DNA from: Ceriagrion tenellum
Taxonomy: Eukaryota; Arthropoda; Insecta; Odonata; Coenagrionidae
NCBI GenBank assembly: GCA_963169105.1
Contig: OY720636.1
Span: 68,188,123 to 68,252,122 of the forward strand
Direction: 5' to 3'
Length of the DNA stretch: 64,000 nt
The notes under the pieces were generated by a model that was not told the DNA's origin, made no database searches, and saw nothing but the letters and a program-made list of their open reading frames with translations. How positions within the stretch are numbered: position 1 is the first letter of the stretch; each line of letters begins with the position of its first letter. Shown here one piece after another: positions 22,551 through 34,009 of the stretch. The position numbers and the translations under genes are program-made.

Positions 22551-25138
22551 ATCTTAAAATTACACAGGTGATTCATTATTCACGGTATAATTGAAGTGAA
22601 ATCAAGGATATAGTCTAGGTGAACGGAAAACATGCTCCCTTGGCCTCTGAGGCAAAACAAACGGTTGACTTTGACTGGACGCGTCCTGTCGTTCTCCATT
22701 GTTTCATAAATAACAAAAATTCAACGTAGATTGATGATGACTTTCCTGAGTTACACTGCTACAAGTGCAATTCATCACAAAAGGCTGCCCTCCTCATTAC
22801 ACGTCAGACTAGCAAATTTTGATTTATTCTTTCATTTCCGTTCTCAGTGCTCCCAAGGAAATCCTTTTCCACATTTTTCACTAAGGCTTGACATCTGGCA
22901 TTAGCGATCAGTTCAAGGAGAAAGCTTTATCTTAGATTAGAGGACTTACTAGGCTATCACTATATGTAATTTCTCAAAGGTGATTTTTTACCGCAACGCC
23001 ATAACTCCCAAAATCCTTCATCGAAATTAATGATTCAAACATCACATTAAAGCTTATGTTCTCCGCTATTGACGAAAAATAGAAAAATGGATTAAAATTA
23101 AATTTTTTAAAAAATTTTTAAAAATGATCAAAAATTAACAGTGCCATCGGTTAACAATATAATCAACTAATATGATGGCTATGGTTACGTGCTTAAAAGT
23201 CTGTAGGAGGCGCCATCTATTAACACATCGTTTACTGTTTATATTCTACATACGATCAGTGTGATCGTTTACGTTTTACGTTATGAATCTTTAACACAAT
23301 CATAAATAACATATAATTGCCTATGGGAAGAAACAGGCAGAAGAACAGGAAGAAAGAAGGACGAAACAGGAAGAAGTTGCATACTGTGCGAAATATTCAA
23401 CAGGTGGAAGAACAGGAAGAAACAGGATGAAGCTGCATAATGTGCGAAATATTCGCACGGGTTAGCTAGTTAGTACTAATGGAGGAAGAAGAAACTTTAA
23501 AAAATTAACGTCATCACTCCTCTACTTGTATCGAATATCCCGTTCTATGGAATTAATTGTTCGGAGAAAGAGATATTTGTGAGTAATAGGGAACTGTATG
23601 AAAGAATTGAATAAATATTGAAAAGTTCCCCACAAAGGTAAGGCTTGGACTCACCCAGGATGAAATAGGACCGACTTGCTTCACTATTCCGGTCGTCAAC
23701 TCGGCACCTTGTGTTGTCCTTCATTCGAGGTAACTGCTTGCCTGCCGTGCAAGACGTTCTACCCTCGCACTCACACAAAAGAAAAAAAACTGCCTGTCGG
23801 ACAACAGAGGGCAACACTCTAGCATGCATTCCCTCTGTGGCCAAAATAGGGTACTAAAGTAAGGTGGGAATACAAAACACAACTAATGAATGTAACAGCA
23901 TAAAAACTATCCTCAGGAAAATTCCCCGGAATTTTTAATTATTTGAAAACCTTTCCAGAGTTTTAAATTTTTGCCATGTAGCATGGCCACATTTATAAAC
24001 ATGCGAGATTGAAGGAAATATCACCCTCTGAAGAAATAAAAAAAGATGAGGTTGAAAGAAAAGAGGATTACCTACTGAATTTATTTTAAATTCAGATCAT
24101 ACATGTAATGGGATCAACTAAATTTTTTAATGGCTAACTAACAGCTTTCTATTGATTTTGATAATAGTTTATCAGTAGAAAAACGAATTTTTGCGATCCT
24201 CTTAAAATCGCGGTAGGGAAAACAATGTATCATCACTACACAAGTATATTTTAGGTCACCTACTAATGGTCCAAATGCACGAAGTAGGCAGTTTTAACAA
24301 AAAAGATACTATTAAATGATGAATGAAAGTTATATTTTTAACTCCTACAGAATAATTAAGAAAGCCTTTCATCGCTACAAACAAGGAGAAGGAAGCCTTA
24401 ATAACACTAAGTAACTGTTAATAGTTGTACCGTGAACTTTTTACATAGGCATAGCATGTTATTTTAACATGGTTTGCCATACAAATTAGATCCTAAGTGT
24501 TGTAAAATCCATATCTAATGAAATAAAAATTTTCATCAAAGTTTGTTTAAACGGGTCAATTATTCTAAAATAATACTTAGGTATTGCCAAAATTACTTGT
24601 TCAAACAAAGTGGCTGGGATTTCAATAAGGTATACCACCAATTGATCATTCAACTGCAGAAATATAACTGATTCCACATAACAACACCAAGTAAAGAGAG
24701 CTTCGCTGAGAAAGTAAAAAAACTTAAATGCAGACTTGTATTGGAAGCTAAACTATGGATGTCTCCGAATGAAAGTTTATTATATCAAAGAAAAGAGACA
24801 TTAATGCGTTGTTTCGAGTGGAAGGTGTGTTCAATCAACAGAATCACATGTGCAAGAGGAGACTGAGTCAAAGAGGAATATTAATGAATCGATTGTCTCA
24901 TGCGTTGGCCGCCTCGGCTGTTTGAAATGCTCGGAAAGTGAGGAGTACGTAGTGGAGGAAAAATGGCGATCATGCAAAATATCACTAACTATGCTATGGG
25001 ATCATAAAGACACGCGCGATAAAAATCGCGAGCAGTGCCATTGGAGTAATTTTCACTAGAACAGAAGAGGCTCATCCAGGGATTACTATGATGGAGAAAC
25101 ATTTAAAAATCGACAGGTAGAGTGTTGAGGTAGAGAAA
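22551..25138. other. AT-rich DNA; one tandem pair
   Basis: Contains the purine-rich tandem at 23341-23455. A 99-codon minus frame at 23545-23844 starting MATEGMHARVLPS overlaps a somewhat GC-richer stretch, with no recognised domain. Possibly unique exon-like DNA, but unsupported. Confidence 0.35.
23341..23455 (+). repeat. Imperfect tandem pair of a purine-rich ~60-bp unit
   Basis: AGAACAGGAAGAAA, then a CAGGA-GAAG-TGCATA segment and GTGCGAAATATTC occur at 23342 and 23408, the second copy with an internal deletion. The unit is purine-rich and without coding signs. Confidence 0.62.
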
Positions 25139-25636
25139 GTGAGATAGATCCCCCAGTCATAATGGAGATCACATACAAATTATTCGTTTTAACTTCAGCA
25201 GTAGTAGGAAGCATGAACCAAATATTGAATTATCAACGGTGCAATAGTGTATATTTATAGATATATACATATACAGACTGAAATTCAAAATAATATAAAA
25301 AAATAAGTGTAACAATCTTTAACTTGACTCGTTTTTGTCATGCGGTACATTTAAAACTCTTTCACAACGGAAGGTTTTTTACGATCCTGAAAAAATTACT
25401 GCAGTGATAATGTGATTTATCTAAAAAATTGTGGCCAAAAATAGAAACTACACACGTAATATTTAGAAGAGATCTGTAAGTTAGAAATTCCTTATTTTTT
25501 CAACTAAGTCTCTCAAGAGTGTATACACGTACTATTTTCCTTGTAAAATGGTAAGGCTTTCAAAAATCAAAGGAAAGTAGTTCAGTAAGGGGCTGATATT
25601 TTGGTATCTTTGGAAGGGTTGAGATATTTCTCTTTT
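25139..25636 (+). repeat. Dispersed repeat family S, copy 1 (~500 bp)
   Basis: Aligns along its whole length with 51257-51736. Shared blocks include TAATGGAGA-CA, TCAT-CG-TACATTTAAAACTC, ACAACGGAAGGTTTTTTACG, CAGTAAGGGGCTGATATTTT and GGAAG-GT-GA-ATATTTCTC. AT-rich and non-coding. It could be an old element or a segmental duplication. Confidence 0.6.
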
Positions 25637-26073
25637 CTCATGATGATCGTCATAATCACTTGTCTTTCTATCAGCTTACAGGTTGATACGTTTTTTAGAC
25701 AGCATCTTCGTAAACTACACTAATTGGGTTATTTTTCCGTTTTTCTGCATATTGTTCACCCATAATCAAGTCGCTTTTAAGTTCCGATCACTATTTAATT
25801 TTCCATAGGCAGAAAAACATTCCTATCCTCTGCCACAAATGCGGAAAATTCGCCCATCTACTTCTTTAAAAATACCCTCTAAAAATAGCCTCTAAAAATG
25901 TACTCTTTTAACCTTTTCTGCCTTCTTCAGATCGGCACTTCTTCATTCGTTTTCCGCGTACACTGGTCTCCCTGTCTTTTCTATTCCAGACGAAACTGTT
26001 CGCGAATACAATAAAAGCGAAAGAGGAAATCCTAGGTCGGTGAGTTAAGAGGAAATTATGAGAGCAGAAACAG

Positions 26074-26568
26074 TTATTTAGGCCTATGTCCTAAACTTAA
26101 ATTCCTTTGATTGCACCTACTCGGAGAGGGGCGACATATTGAGTATGTTCGTAATTTTCTTTTGAAACAGGTATGGATTTTCATCAGTAATAAAATGCAT
26201 AACATTGCGTAGCAAAATTGGTTCGTGCTAATTTCTTGTCGTTTATTGTATAATATCAATGTGCTTATCACGGATATACTAATAGTTTTTTGGAGATGCT
26301 GACATATTTCGATATTTTTACAAATATGGATTTTTGAAGACCAAGTATAGGAGCTATAAGTGAAGAACTTGGTTAACGCTTTCTTCAAGTCAAATACCAT
26401 ATAAAAAGAAGATATCAGGGGCCTTGGGACGAATGTATGGGGTATATAATGAGCTGAATTGTCAAAAAAAGTGGAAATGCTGTTCTGATAAAGTTTTAAT
26501 GACATCATTTTTTTGACATCATGCAAAAATTCAGCGTTCTTCAAAATGTTTGCACTAATTTCCATCAA
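26074..26568 (-). other. 164-codon open frame of unknown nature
   Basis: A frame of 164 codons in AT-rich DNA, where stops should be frequent. It begins MMEISANILKNAEFLHDVKK, is rich in S, I, K and T, and has no recognisable domain. It overlaps no known repeat. Candidates are a decayed transposase or a host exon, and chance cannot be excluded. No promoter, splice or polyadenylation evidence was found that settles it. Confidence 0.15.
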
Positions 26569-26601
26569 TTTCGAAAGTACTTAACGTTAGGTATTTCTAT
26601 G

Positions 26602-26721
26602 TAACAATGATACTCAAACGATACCGTACTGTCTACCAAATTTATTTCAAACTCTTACTTACAGAGATGGACAGTACGATACAGAGGTAGACAGTATGAA
26701 ATCGTTTGAGTATCATTGTTA
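26602..26721. repeat. Inverted repeat, 36-bp arms with a 48-base spacer
   Basis: GTAACAATGATACTCAAACG at the left is mirrored by CGTTTGAGTATCATTGTTA at the right, and TACTGTCTAC is mirrored too, with a few mismatches toward the spacer. The spacer contains a third piece of the same motif (GGACAGTACGATAC). Probably a small foldback or MITE. No target duplication was identified. Confidence 0.62.
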
Positions 26722-27694
26722 AATATGCTGTTCTACAATATCTCGCCGGAGAAAGTGGAGATTATTTCTATGTAACCTTAGTTGGAATGAGCATGGAAAT
26801 AGCCTTAATTAAAATAGGAAAATTCATTTTCACACCCAATATATTGACATTGGAGACATGCTACTTTTATATTAATTATCAGCATCACCAAATCAACTAA
26901 TGAACACCAAAAGAATTAGGTAGAAAAATTTGTCAAATCTGATTTCACAATATTATTAAAGAAATAAAAATGAGCACGAGAAATTATGTATAAGTTTTGA
27001 ATTACACAGTCGCGGTGTGACCAACTTAACCGCAGAGAAAACGCTGCGGTAGGTGACACCTTCCATTCTTCAACGAGTACCTGCCTTAAAGTGACAAAAA
27101 GTCCTTATTTACAACATCAAGGCGGCATACACATTACGTGTGGGCATTGATCGAGGCGACCGATTTCTCAAGGTATCACCCATGACATCACGCCTAACGA
27201 CTCCAAGCGTGCCTCCCCGATGATCTTGTGAATAAATCAAGCACTTTTGAAAGCAAAACGATCCTGACTTTTTTGCCATTCCTCTATACATCCACCGTCA
27301 TGTTTGCGCTGAGGAGAGACTGGTCGAAGGGACAGCAAGGACGGGGATCAGACGGATTTCCATACGGCAGGCCAGGGTTCGAATATCAACATTAAAGAAC
27401 TCTTTCATAGTGTCCGTATTCCAATTTCGGGTCGTGTTGTAAACATTCCTAATGCAGTGGGGAGCACAATCTCAATGCGCCGCGAGCATTTGGGACCCTG
27501 TACAGAAAGAGCTAACAAAAAATTAATAAAATACTAAGAAAAGTAGCGTGATTTTTTAAAAATTGATACGAGTGAACATATGGTGTTTCTCGGCCTTTGA
27601 TGGGATTTGGTTGGGAGCCACTGGAGACTCGGAGGTTTCATTCTAGGCTTAGTTTGCTTGACGAATTCGGAAGAAGTGTGTTTCAGAGCGTCAT

Positions 27695-27918
27695 AGAGAA
27701 TATCATTTTGACCTACACTACATTTTTAAGTCCGTCAGAAGCGGTAAGAGCAATACATTCCCTAAGAGATAGGTACAAAAACTCGATCTTTCCACGTACA
27801 CTAAGCGACCGTAGTAAAAACTGTGCTTCAATCAAAATACACCCATGTTATACCTGACTATTTCACCTCCCAAAACCTCATTCTGTATACTTTAACCCGG
27901 CTGGCTTCCTAACACTAC
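27695..27918 (+). repeat. Dispersed repeat family R, copy 1
   Basis: Shares with two other copies the order CCTACACTACATTTTTA, GATAGGTACAAAAACTCG, TAAGCGACCGTAGTAAAAACTG, ACACCCATG and CACCTCCCAAAACCTCATTC. Three copies, two in the same orientation. Family not recognised, and no conserved frame. Confidence 0.62.
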
Positions 27919-28231
27919 TTTAACTGAATATCTTTAGAAGTGTTCAAGGGTTTCAGTATCAACTATGTGGAAGTTGATTTTTCACAAATGAAAAGATGAC
28001 GTTTCTTTCTTTCACAGAATGTTTATTCTGTTACAACATGTTTCGACACATCGGTGTTATGATTAGGTGCGGAGATGCAAAAATAATGAAAATCAATGAT
28101 TACATGTCCACTCCCGGTTTTTTTCCCGATTTCTACCCCAGTCACCAGACCCATTCCCTAATTTTCCCTCCTTATCGCCATCTGCACTATGATGGATGCA
28201 TATAGATGGCGGATGCGCAATGAACCGCATG

Positions 28232-28545
28232 AAGACTTAATTACTCGATTAAGTAGTCGTTTGGAAACAAATGACCAGTTTTTTTTACTCTTACTGATTA
28301 ATTACTACGCACATTAGCAATTATTTGTCAGCTAAACTTTTATAAATTATATCCAGCGGTAGAAGATTGGGTGAAACATTCGAAGGCATTAACTATTGGG
28401 AAATAAATTATGAAACTGAAAGATGTGTTCCTACAACCCGGATATTTTTATGAGGTACATAACTTCATGGGTCTCATTGCCCTCGACTTCATAGCTAAAT
28501 TTTCTTGCAACTGGCCATAATAGAGATGATGCGTTATCACTCGGA
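28232..28545 (+). repeat. Dispersed repeat family E, copy 3 (partial)
   Basis: Homologous to 52668-53131: shared landmarks are ATGACCAGTT(A/T)TTTACTCTTACTG, TTTATAAATT-TATCC-GCGGTAG and TTCTTGCAAC-GGCCAT. It lies in opposite orientation to the neighbouring copy at 28895-29345, so the two form a long imperfect inverted repeat. Confidence 0.6.
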
Positions 28546-28894
28546 TGAACGGGAGTATCACTCCGCGGAGGGCGACATGCGGGCCAGTCTTTCCATCGTG
28601 GAAGGCGGGTGCTCAAGTTTATTCGAAGCAATTAACTGTTAGTAAATAAATTATGAAACTGATAAATGTGCTCCTGCCGACAGCGATAAGGAGAAGATAG
28701 AATTCATCAACGCGTTCACAAGGGAATACTTACATGAGAAGAATAAAACTGACGTTTCGAGCATCGACAGTTTCAGAAATAAGAAACAACCCTAAGCTGT
28801 TATCATAATATCTTCAAGTCTTAAACTCAGATTCTTCTCTTTCTACTTTGCGATGGATGATTTGTTTTTATCTCTATTGAAACATATTTGCTAA

Positions 28895-29345
28895 CAACCG
28901 GTTGCAAGAATATTTAGTTATGGAATCAATAGTTATGACTAACGAGTTATAGATCTCATACAAATATTCTGATTGCAGAAGCACTTATACTAGCTATAAA
29001 ACTAATTTACTAATAGTTAATTGACTCGAATATTCGATCTAATCGTCTACCACCAGATAAAATATTTGAAAGTTTAGCCTATAAGTAACTTCTATTGCAC
29101 ATAATAATTAGTCAGTAAGAGTAAATTAACTAGTCATCTGTCTCAAAACAACTACTCTATCAAGTATTTAACTTTCCAAGAGGTTTATTGCTCATCGGCC
29201 ATATTGGCTACTTATGGACTCCATGCCGTAAGTTGTGAAACCAATAAATATATCGAAAGTTTCTGCAACACTTACCGAATGGTTGCAATGGTTTATGGGT
29301 CCCATGACTTTATAGAATGCATATGTGTCATTCCTGCATCTGGTC
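28895..29345 (-). repeat. Dispersed repeat family E, copy 1
   Basis: Strong match over about 440 bases to the copy at 52668, in reverse orientation. Shared blocks include CACATATG-ATTCTATAAA, GTGTTGCAGAAACTTTCGA, ACTCTTACTGACTAATTATT and TTGCAACCGGTTG. No frame is conserved between copies, so a non-autonomous element or an untranslated part of one is likely. Confidence 0.68.
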
Positions 29346-29447
29346 AAAAGACAGATAAAAATAATTAAATAATATCCGCGTAGCTGATATAATTTTCCTA
29401 CATAAAGACGGGAACGTATTCCATAATTTTACTGCCAACATTTTAAA

Positions 29448-29488
29448 CCATATTAGCTTTAATTAACTAAAGCTTTAAACTAATATGG
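29448..29488. repeat. Small inverted repeat (15-bp arms)
   Basis: CCATATTAGCTTTAA faces TTTAAACTAATATGG across an 11-base spacer. Too short to assign to an element family. AT-rich. Confidence 0.5.
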
Positions 29489-31020
29489 CAAAGATTATAA
29501 CAGTCTTATGAGATTTACATAACCCAATCCCCACCGTATACTAACACAAAATGTCAATAAACTAACGCAAAGCTGCTTATAATGTGGTCGGCAGTGAAGA
29601 GAGTATATTATTTAGTGAGTCGAGTAGGCTGACAAAGGGACGCTAGAGGGTGCTTGAAAAAGTATGAAGGCATTAACTTGAATTGATACCCCTCCGGCTT
29701 CTATAAAATGTACACACGAGAGCTTTAAGTATACATTGATGGCTATTTAAGATGCCGAGATGACGGGGGGATGAGATGGGAAAGGGGAGGTCTTGTGTTT
29801 AGAACCTATGGATCAATGGCTGAGGGGGAAAGTTTATTACACCCCCCCGCGTTGAGGTTTTTCTTCTAAAATCCATTAATGCTTTTTTTTAAGAAAATAG
29901 AATGAAATTATTGACCGCAGAGATGGGGTTGAGTGGGATGAGTGTGGATAAATATTCCGGAGAGGTGGAGAGATTGAGTGTAAGGAAGATTTGCATCGCG
30001 TAGGGGAACATATGAGCGAGAGTAGATTTCTCAACTTCAAGACTCCTCAAGCCTTTATTCACCTTCGGGAGGTTAGTTTGATGACCCTTCCTTATCCCCC
30101 CTTATGGTACACTGGACTCTTAAGGGTCAAGCAGATGATCACTCCCCCATATAACCCCCGTACGAACGGGTCATCACTCCGTGATCACCTCGCGTAACTT
30201 GTTACTGCATTCGATCCGCGGGTCCAGACTCGCTCGTTGTGTCCGAAGAGGGATGGGGAGGTGGAGGGGGCTATGACCGCAGAGATCGTGTTACTTGACA
30301 AATGGAAAAAAAATTTAATGCGTAACTTTATGGTCATTTTCACGGCGATAACGAATTATGTCTCAGCCGGTCGATTTAGTCATCAACCTCTGCTTTGGCC
30401 ACGCTTTTCATCCCTCCTGTTCAAACTCGCTGCTGATACCGCGTTCCGGACGTACAAACACGCCGTGAGGTATCACCAGCCAGCAACACTAACCCTAAGT
30501 AATTATCGACATAAATATCGGAAAATTACCGCCATAATTTTTGAGAGACGGTAATGGTTGCGTTCTGGATGAGAAAATTACGTTAAGCAAGGAAATTAAA
30601 AGGAATAAGGAGAGGCTGGTAAGAGTCAGCGTGTTCACAACGGGAATATCTATGTGAGAAAGAGTAAAAAAGACGTTTTAAGAGGTTATTTGAGGAAGCG
30701 GCGCCCTCGAAGAAATAAAAATACTTCGTATAACCCATAAAAAACGTTATTCAGGTCCGTTTTCAAATGAATACACAATTATAGAATTTTTCTCTTTTTA
30801 TTTTTGCCATCGAAAGTTCAAACTGATTAGGAAATATTTGTTTTGTAAGTTTTCGTCATTAGCTATCCATAAAAGTCAAGTACATTAATAAACAATTGAT
30901 TAGGGCATATTTATACGATCCTCTGAGAAAGGTTCGCCGCTATGCTGGCTTTGATTTGGACTCCATACAGAGAGCAGTTAATTCCGAAATGCATCTTTAA
31001 AAAAAAAAAACCTCGACATA
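29489..31020. other. Mixed unique DNA with GC-richer block
   Basis: The stretch 29730-30560 is G-rich with mixed composition and chance frames (29991-30554). At 30620-30720 a segment (CGTGTTCACAACGGGAATAT) matches one at 28700-28790 (CGCGTTCACAAGGGAATACT), the latter with GACGTTTCGAGC, a Penelope-end signature. Confidence 0.4.
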
Positions 31021-31104
31021 ATATGAATCGGTCATTTGAGAAAGGTCATGAGTCCATATAATACATATTGGACTCATAATCTTTCTCAAATGACCGATTC
31101 ATAT
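31021..31104. repeat. Near-perfect palindrome, 39-bp arms with a 5-base loop
   Basis: ATATGAATCGGTCATTTGAG at the left end is exactly mirrored at the right end. Only three or so mismatches occur in the arms. The loop is five bases, so the sequence can extrude as a cruciform. A run of A residues lies 10 bases upstream (30999-31010). Confidence 0.75.
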
Positions 31105-31525
31105 GCACGGACTCGGAGTTCGTAAATAATGAGTTTCACTTTTATCTCTAATCTCGGATACGTTAATGTACACACTATACGTCAGGAACTGCTACCATGT
31201 ATAAAAGCGACTATTATTTTGACAGTTTTTAATAGGTTTTTCGCTAAGTGCCGCGTGCTTTTCCTGAAGTCATCTTGAAGTCAAGAGTTTAGAGGAATCA
31301 ATCAATGTCAACAACGTCGCGTACAGAATATCGTATCTCTCCTGTTTGAACAAAACACTCGCTCTTAGCGTACTTATCAGACGACTGGAATTCACGAATG
31401 AATGCATACTTACGACCACCGTGTAAAGCAGTCACGCATTTGTTTTCGCAATAATTATTGCACGGCAGATTGCGGAATTAATGCAGTGTTAAGTTGTGCA
31501 ATTTCGTGCCCCGTGTAAAACGGCC

Positions 31526-31968
31526 TTAAGATTGGTTGACTGCAGTCCACTGCCCTTCCCTATCTAATGCAAGTTCCCTAGCTTCCTGGTATCTCTTCCT
31601 ATGTACTATCCTCTTTATTTGGTCCATAAACCTATTCCTGGGTCCTCCTCTGGGGACTTTTTCCTCCATTTTGCTTTCAAATATATTCTTTACAAACCCA
31701 TTGGGTCTTAGGTTGTATCCAATCCATCTGGTTCTTCTTTTCTGAATGGTGTTCCAAATGGTCCTTTCCTCTTCTACTTTCCTGTACACTACATTATTTC
31801 TTATTTTGCCCGTCCATTTTATCTTCAGCATCCTCCTCCAACACCAGTTTTTGAAGGCTTCTAGTCTATTCTGATAAGCTTTTCCAATGTTTCATGCTTC
31901 CGATCCATAGAGTGCCACGCTCCACACGAATGTTTTCACATATTTTGGAGATTGAAGATAATATCAAT
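31526..31968 (-). mobile_element. LINE 3'-end fragment, family L, copy 6 (longest)
   Basis: The longest copy of the family on the minus strand. It begins with a segment reading VKTFVWSVALYGSEA, a common RT thumb motif, continues through CWRRMLKIKWTGKIRN and ends in the shared REGQWTAVNQS. One stop lies after SEA, and the frame below it (31526-31831) is open for 101 codons. This copy shows that family L is the C-terminal part of a LINE RT protein. Confidence 0.75.
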
Positions 31969-33610
31969 GTAAAATTTCGCATTAGTTTGCCTTAGAGGTA
32001 ATAACATGGAGGTAATACCATATCTCGTTATGATATCCTCAAAATTTGCCTTTGCTATATCACCACTGAATTCATATGAGTTCTCCGTCATATGTATTGT
32101 ATTTTAAAACCATTCCCTATCTCTAAATATCAGATCAAAGACATCGTAGATTACTTATAAAGCATCTTCGAGATATAAACGGATGGAAAGTCATTAAACG
32201 TCTAGGGACATTATAAATCTTCCCCTTAAGCAAGTCCGACCTCATAAATTACCCACGCGCCACAAATGAACTTAAAACCGTTTCCAGATACACTTGCTCT
32301 TTTCACCTTTTCCTCCTCCCGCGGCCCCCAGAATGTTAACATTTTGAGCGCGGCGAAGATTGTAAATTATCCCGGACGGTCAGTTTGATCCAAATCCATA
32401 AAATTATGAGGGTTACACTTCTCCCCGTCACGGTCCGATGCCTTCGAGAAACGGTCCTAATCTCTTAAAGAAGGCAACCAAAAAAAAATACGAGATATTA
32501 ATGGCGGTCATAAATTCAATCTTTCCTTTATTTCTTTCTCTTTCTCGCCCATCTCACATCGAACCTCCTCTCCTCAACTTTTAACTCCTCCTCCTTCTTC
32601 CTCCTCCTCCTCCTACCTTCTCCTCCCACCTCGAACGAAAAATGTGAAAAGGAATCATCGATAACAAGGAAGTATGCGAAGTGAGGAGTTAACGAGGGTA
32701 TAAACTTCCACCATTCGGATTGCACAAACGTGGGAAAAACTCCTCCCTCCACGGCCCTCGGCCTCCTCCCCCTCGTATTGGAAGGATTTCGAAGATGGAC
32801 GGGAGATTAAACAGGGGAATGGGAGGAGGGTGTGAGTGGGGGAGAGGGGAGAAGAAATATGACATCTTTACTCTTCCAATTTCTCGTAATATTATTATTA
32901 TTAAAAAAAACATTTTATTTTGTATCCCCAGCGAGCTCGGCTTATCAAGCGATTGAATCATAGGCGTCCCTCGAGATAAGAGGCGAAGATATTTCGGAGG
33001 AGGAGGAGGCTAAGGCACGGGGGGAAGGTTGCGGGCAAAAAGGCGAAAGATGGTTTTCTGCCCCTCTTGTCCTCTCTCTCTCTCTACCCATCCAAACCCT
33101 CGCGGTTGTTAGTTTGCGTTGCCGTGGAGATCTGATGGGCGGGATGTGGGAGGGGCTGTCGGGTGGGCGGGGGGCGGGAGGCAGAGTGGATGGAGGGCGT
33201 GAAATGAGGAGTGGGGTCAGGCAAAGAGGGAGAGAGATATGGGCTTTATGGCGACGAGTCACTCTCGCCCCGCGACGGTGAGAGAGTGGGAAGGGGAGGA
33301 GGATCTGAGATGACCCCGCCTGATGCGCTGACCTTACAAATTTTTATGGTTCCGGTAAATAAAACGAGCGAAATAAAATGGGGAAAGAGAGAGATAAAGG
33401 GATTGAGAGAGGGAGGGCAAAAGACGTGTGCGGGGTGGGGTCAGGGATGCCACCACTTCGGATTTTTCGCCACTCGTATTAGTCTACCCATACATTCAAT
33501 AAAAAAACTTATTGGAAATTATCGAGCAAAATAATACAAAGAGTTGGTGTGTATTCAAGCATAGTAGGTATCTAAAAATGAAAAAATAAAAATAAAAATA
33601 TGATACCATC
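31969..33610. other. Unique DNA with low-complexity and GC-rich parts
   Basis: Contains C/T- and G-rich tracts (32540-32900 and 33000-33440) that explain the open frames on both strands, and a moderately GC-rich unique piece at 32200-32480 that could be regulatory. No credible gene. Confidence 0.35.
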
Positions 33611-33977
33611 ATCATTGGCGGTTCAATCTTTGGATTGGTTTGTTGCAGCTCTTCAATCTTCCCTACCTAATGCTAGTTCTCTTACTTCCTGGTAGCTTTT
33701 CCTATAATATTTTCTCTTTATTTGGTCTATAGACTTATTCCGTCTTTCTCTGAGGATTTTTCCTTCTATTTTACCTTAAATTATATCATTTACTAACCTA
33801 TTGTGCCTCAGAGTGGGTCCAACCCATTTGGTTCTTCTGTTCTGTATGGTGTCCCGTATTGTCCTTTCCCCTTCTACTCCCCTTTAAACTCCATCATCTT
33901 CGACTCTATCCGTCCATTTTATCTTCAGCATCCTCCTCCAGCACCGAGTTTTGAAGGAATCAAGTCTGTTCTCATCT
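33611..33977 (-). mobile_element. LINE 3'-end fragment, family L, copy 7
   Basis: A minus-strand copy with many changes. It ends (low-coordinate side) in GATTGAACCGCCAATGATGATG, so the family's GAT-type tail is visible. Its upstream limit is 30 bases from the left end of the 1.5-kb TIR element at 34010, and no continuation of the LINE was found beyond that element. Confidence 0.68.
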
Positions 33978-34009
33978 AAGATACGAAGAAAAGAGAAGCG
34001 TGACTATTA

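Noticed and set aside
23545..23844. 99-codon frame as a host exon
   Set aside because: No recognised domain and no convincing splice sites or conservation evidence available. Left as unexplained DNA.
27365..27385. B-box-like GGGTTCGAATATC
   Set aside because: No supporting A box or T-arm pairing.
32528..33534. Frames on both strands up to 107 codons
   Set aside because: They overlap each other in GA/CT- and G-rich DNA. No recognisable protein.
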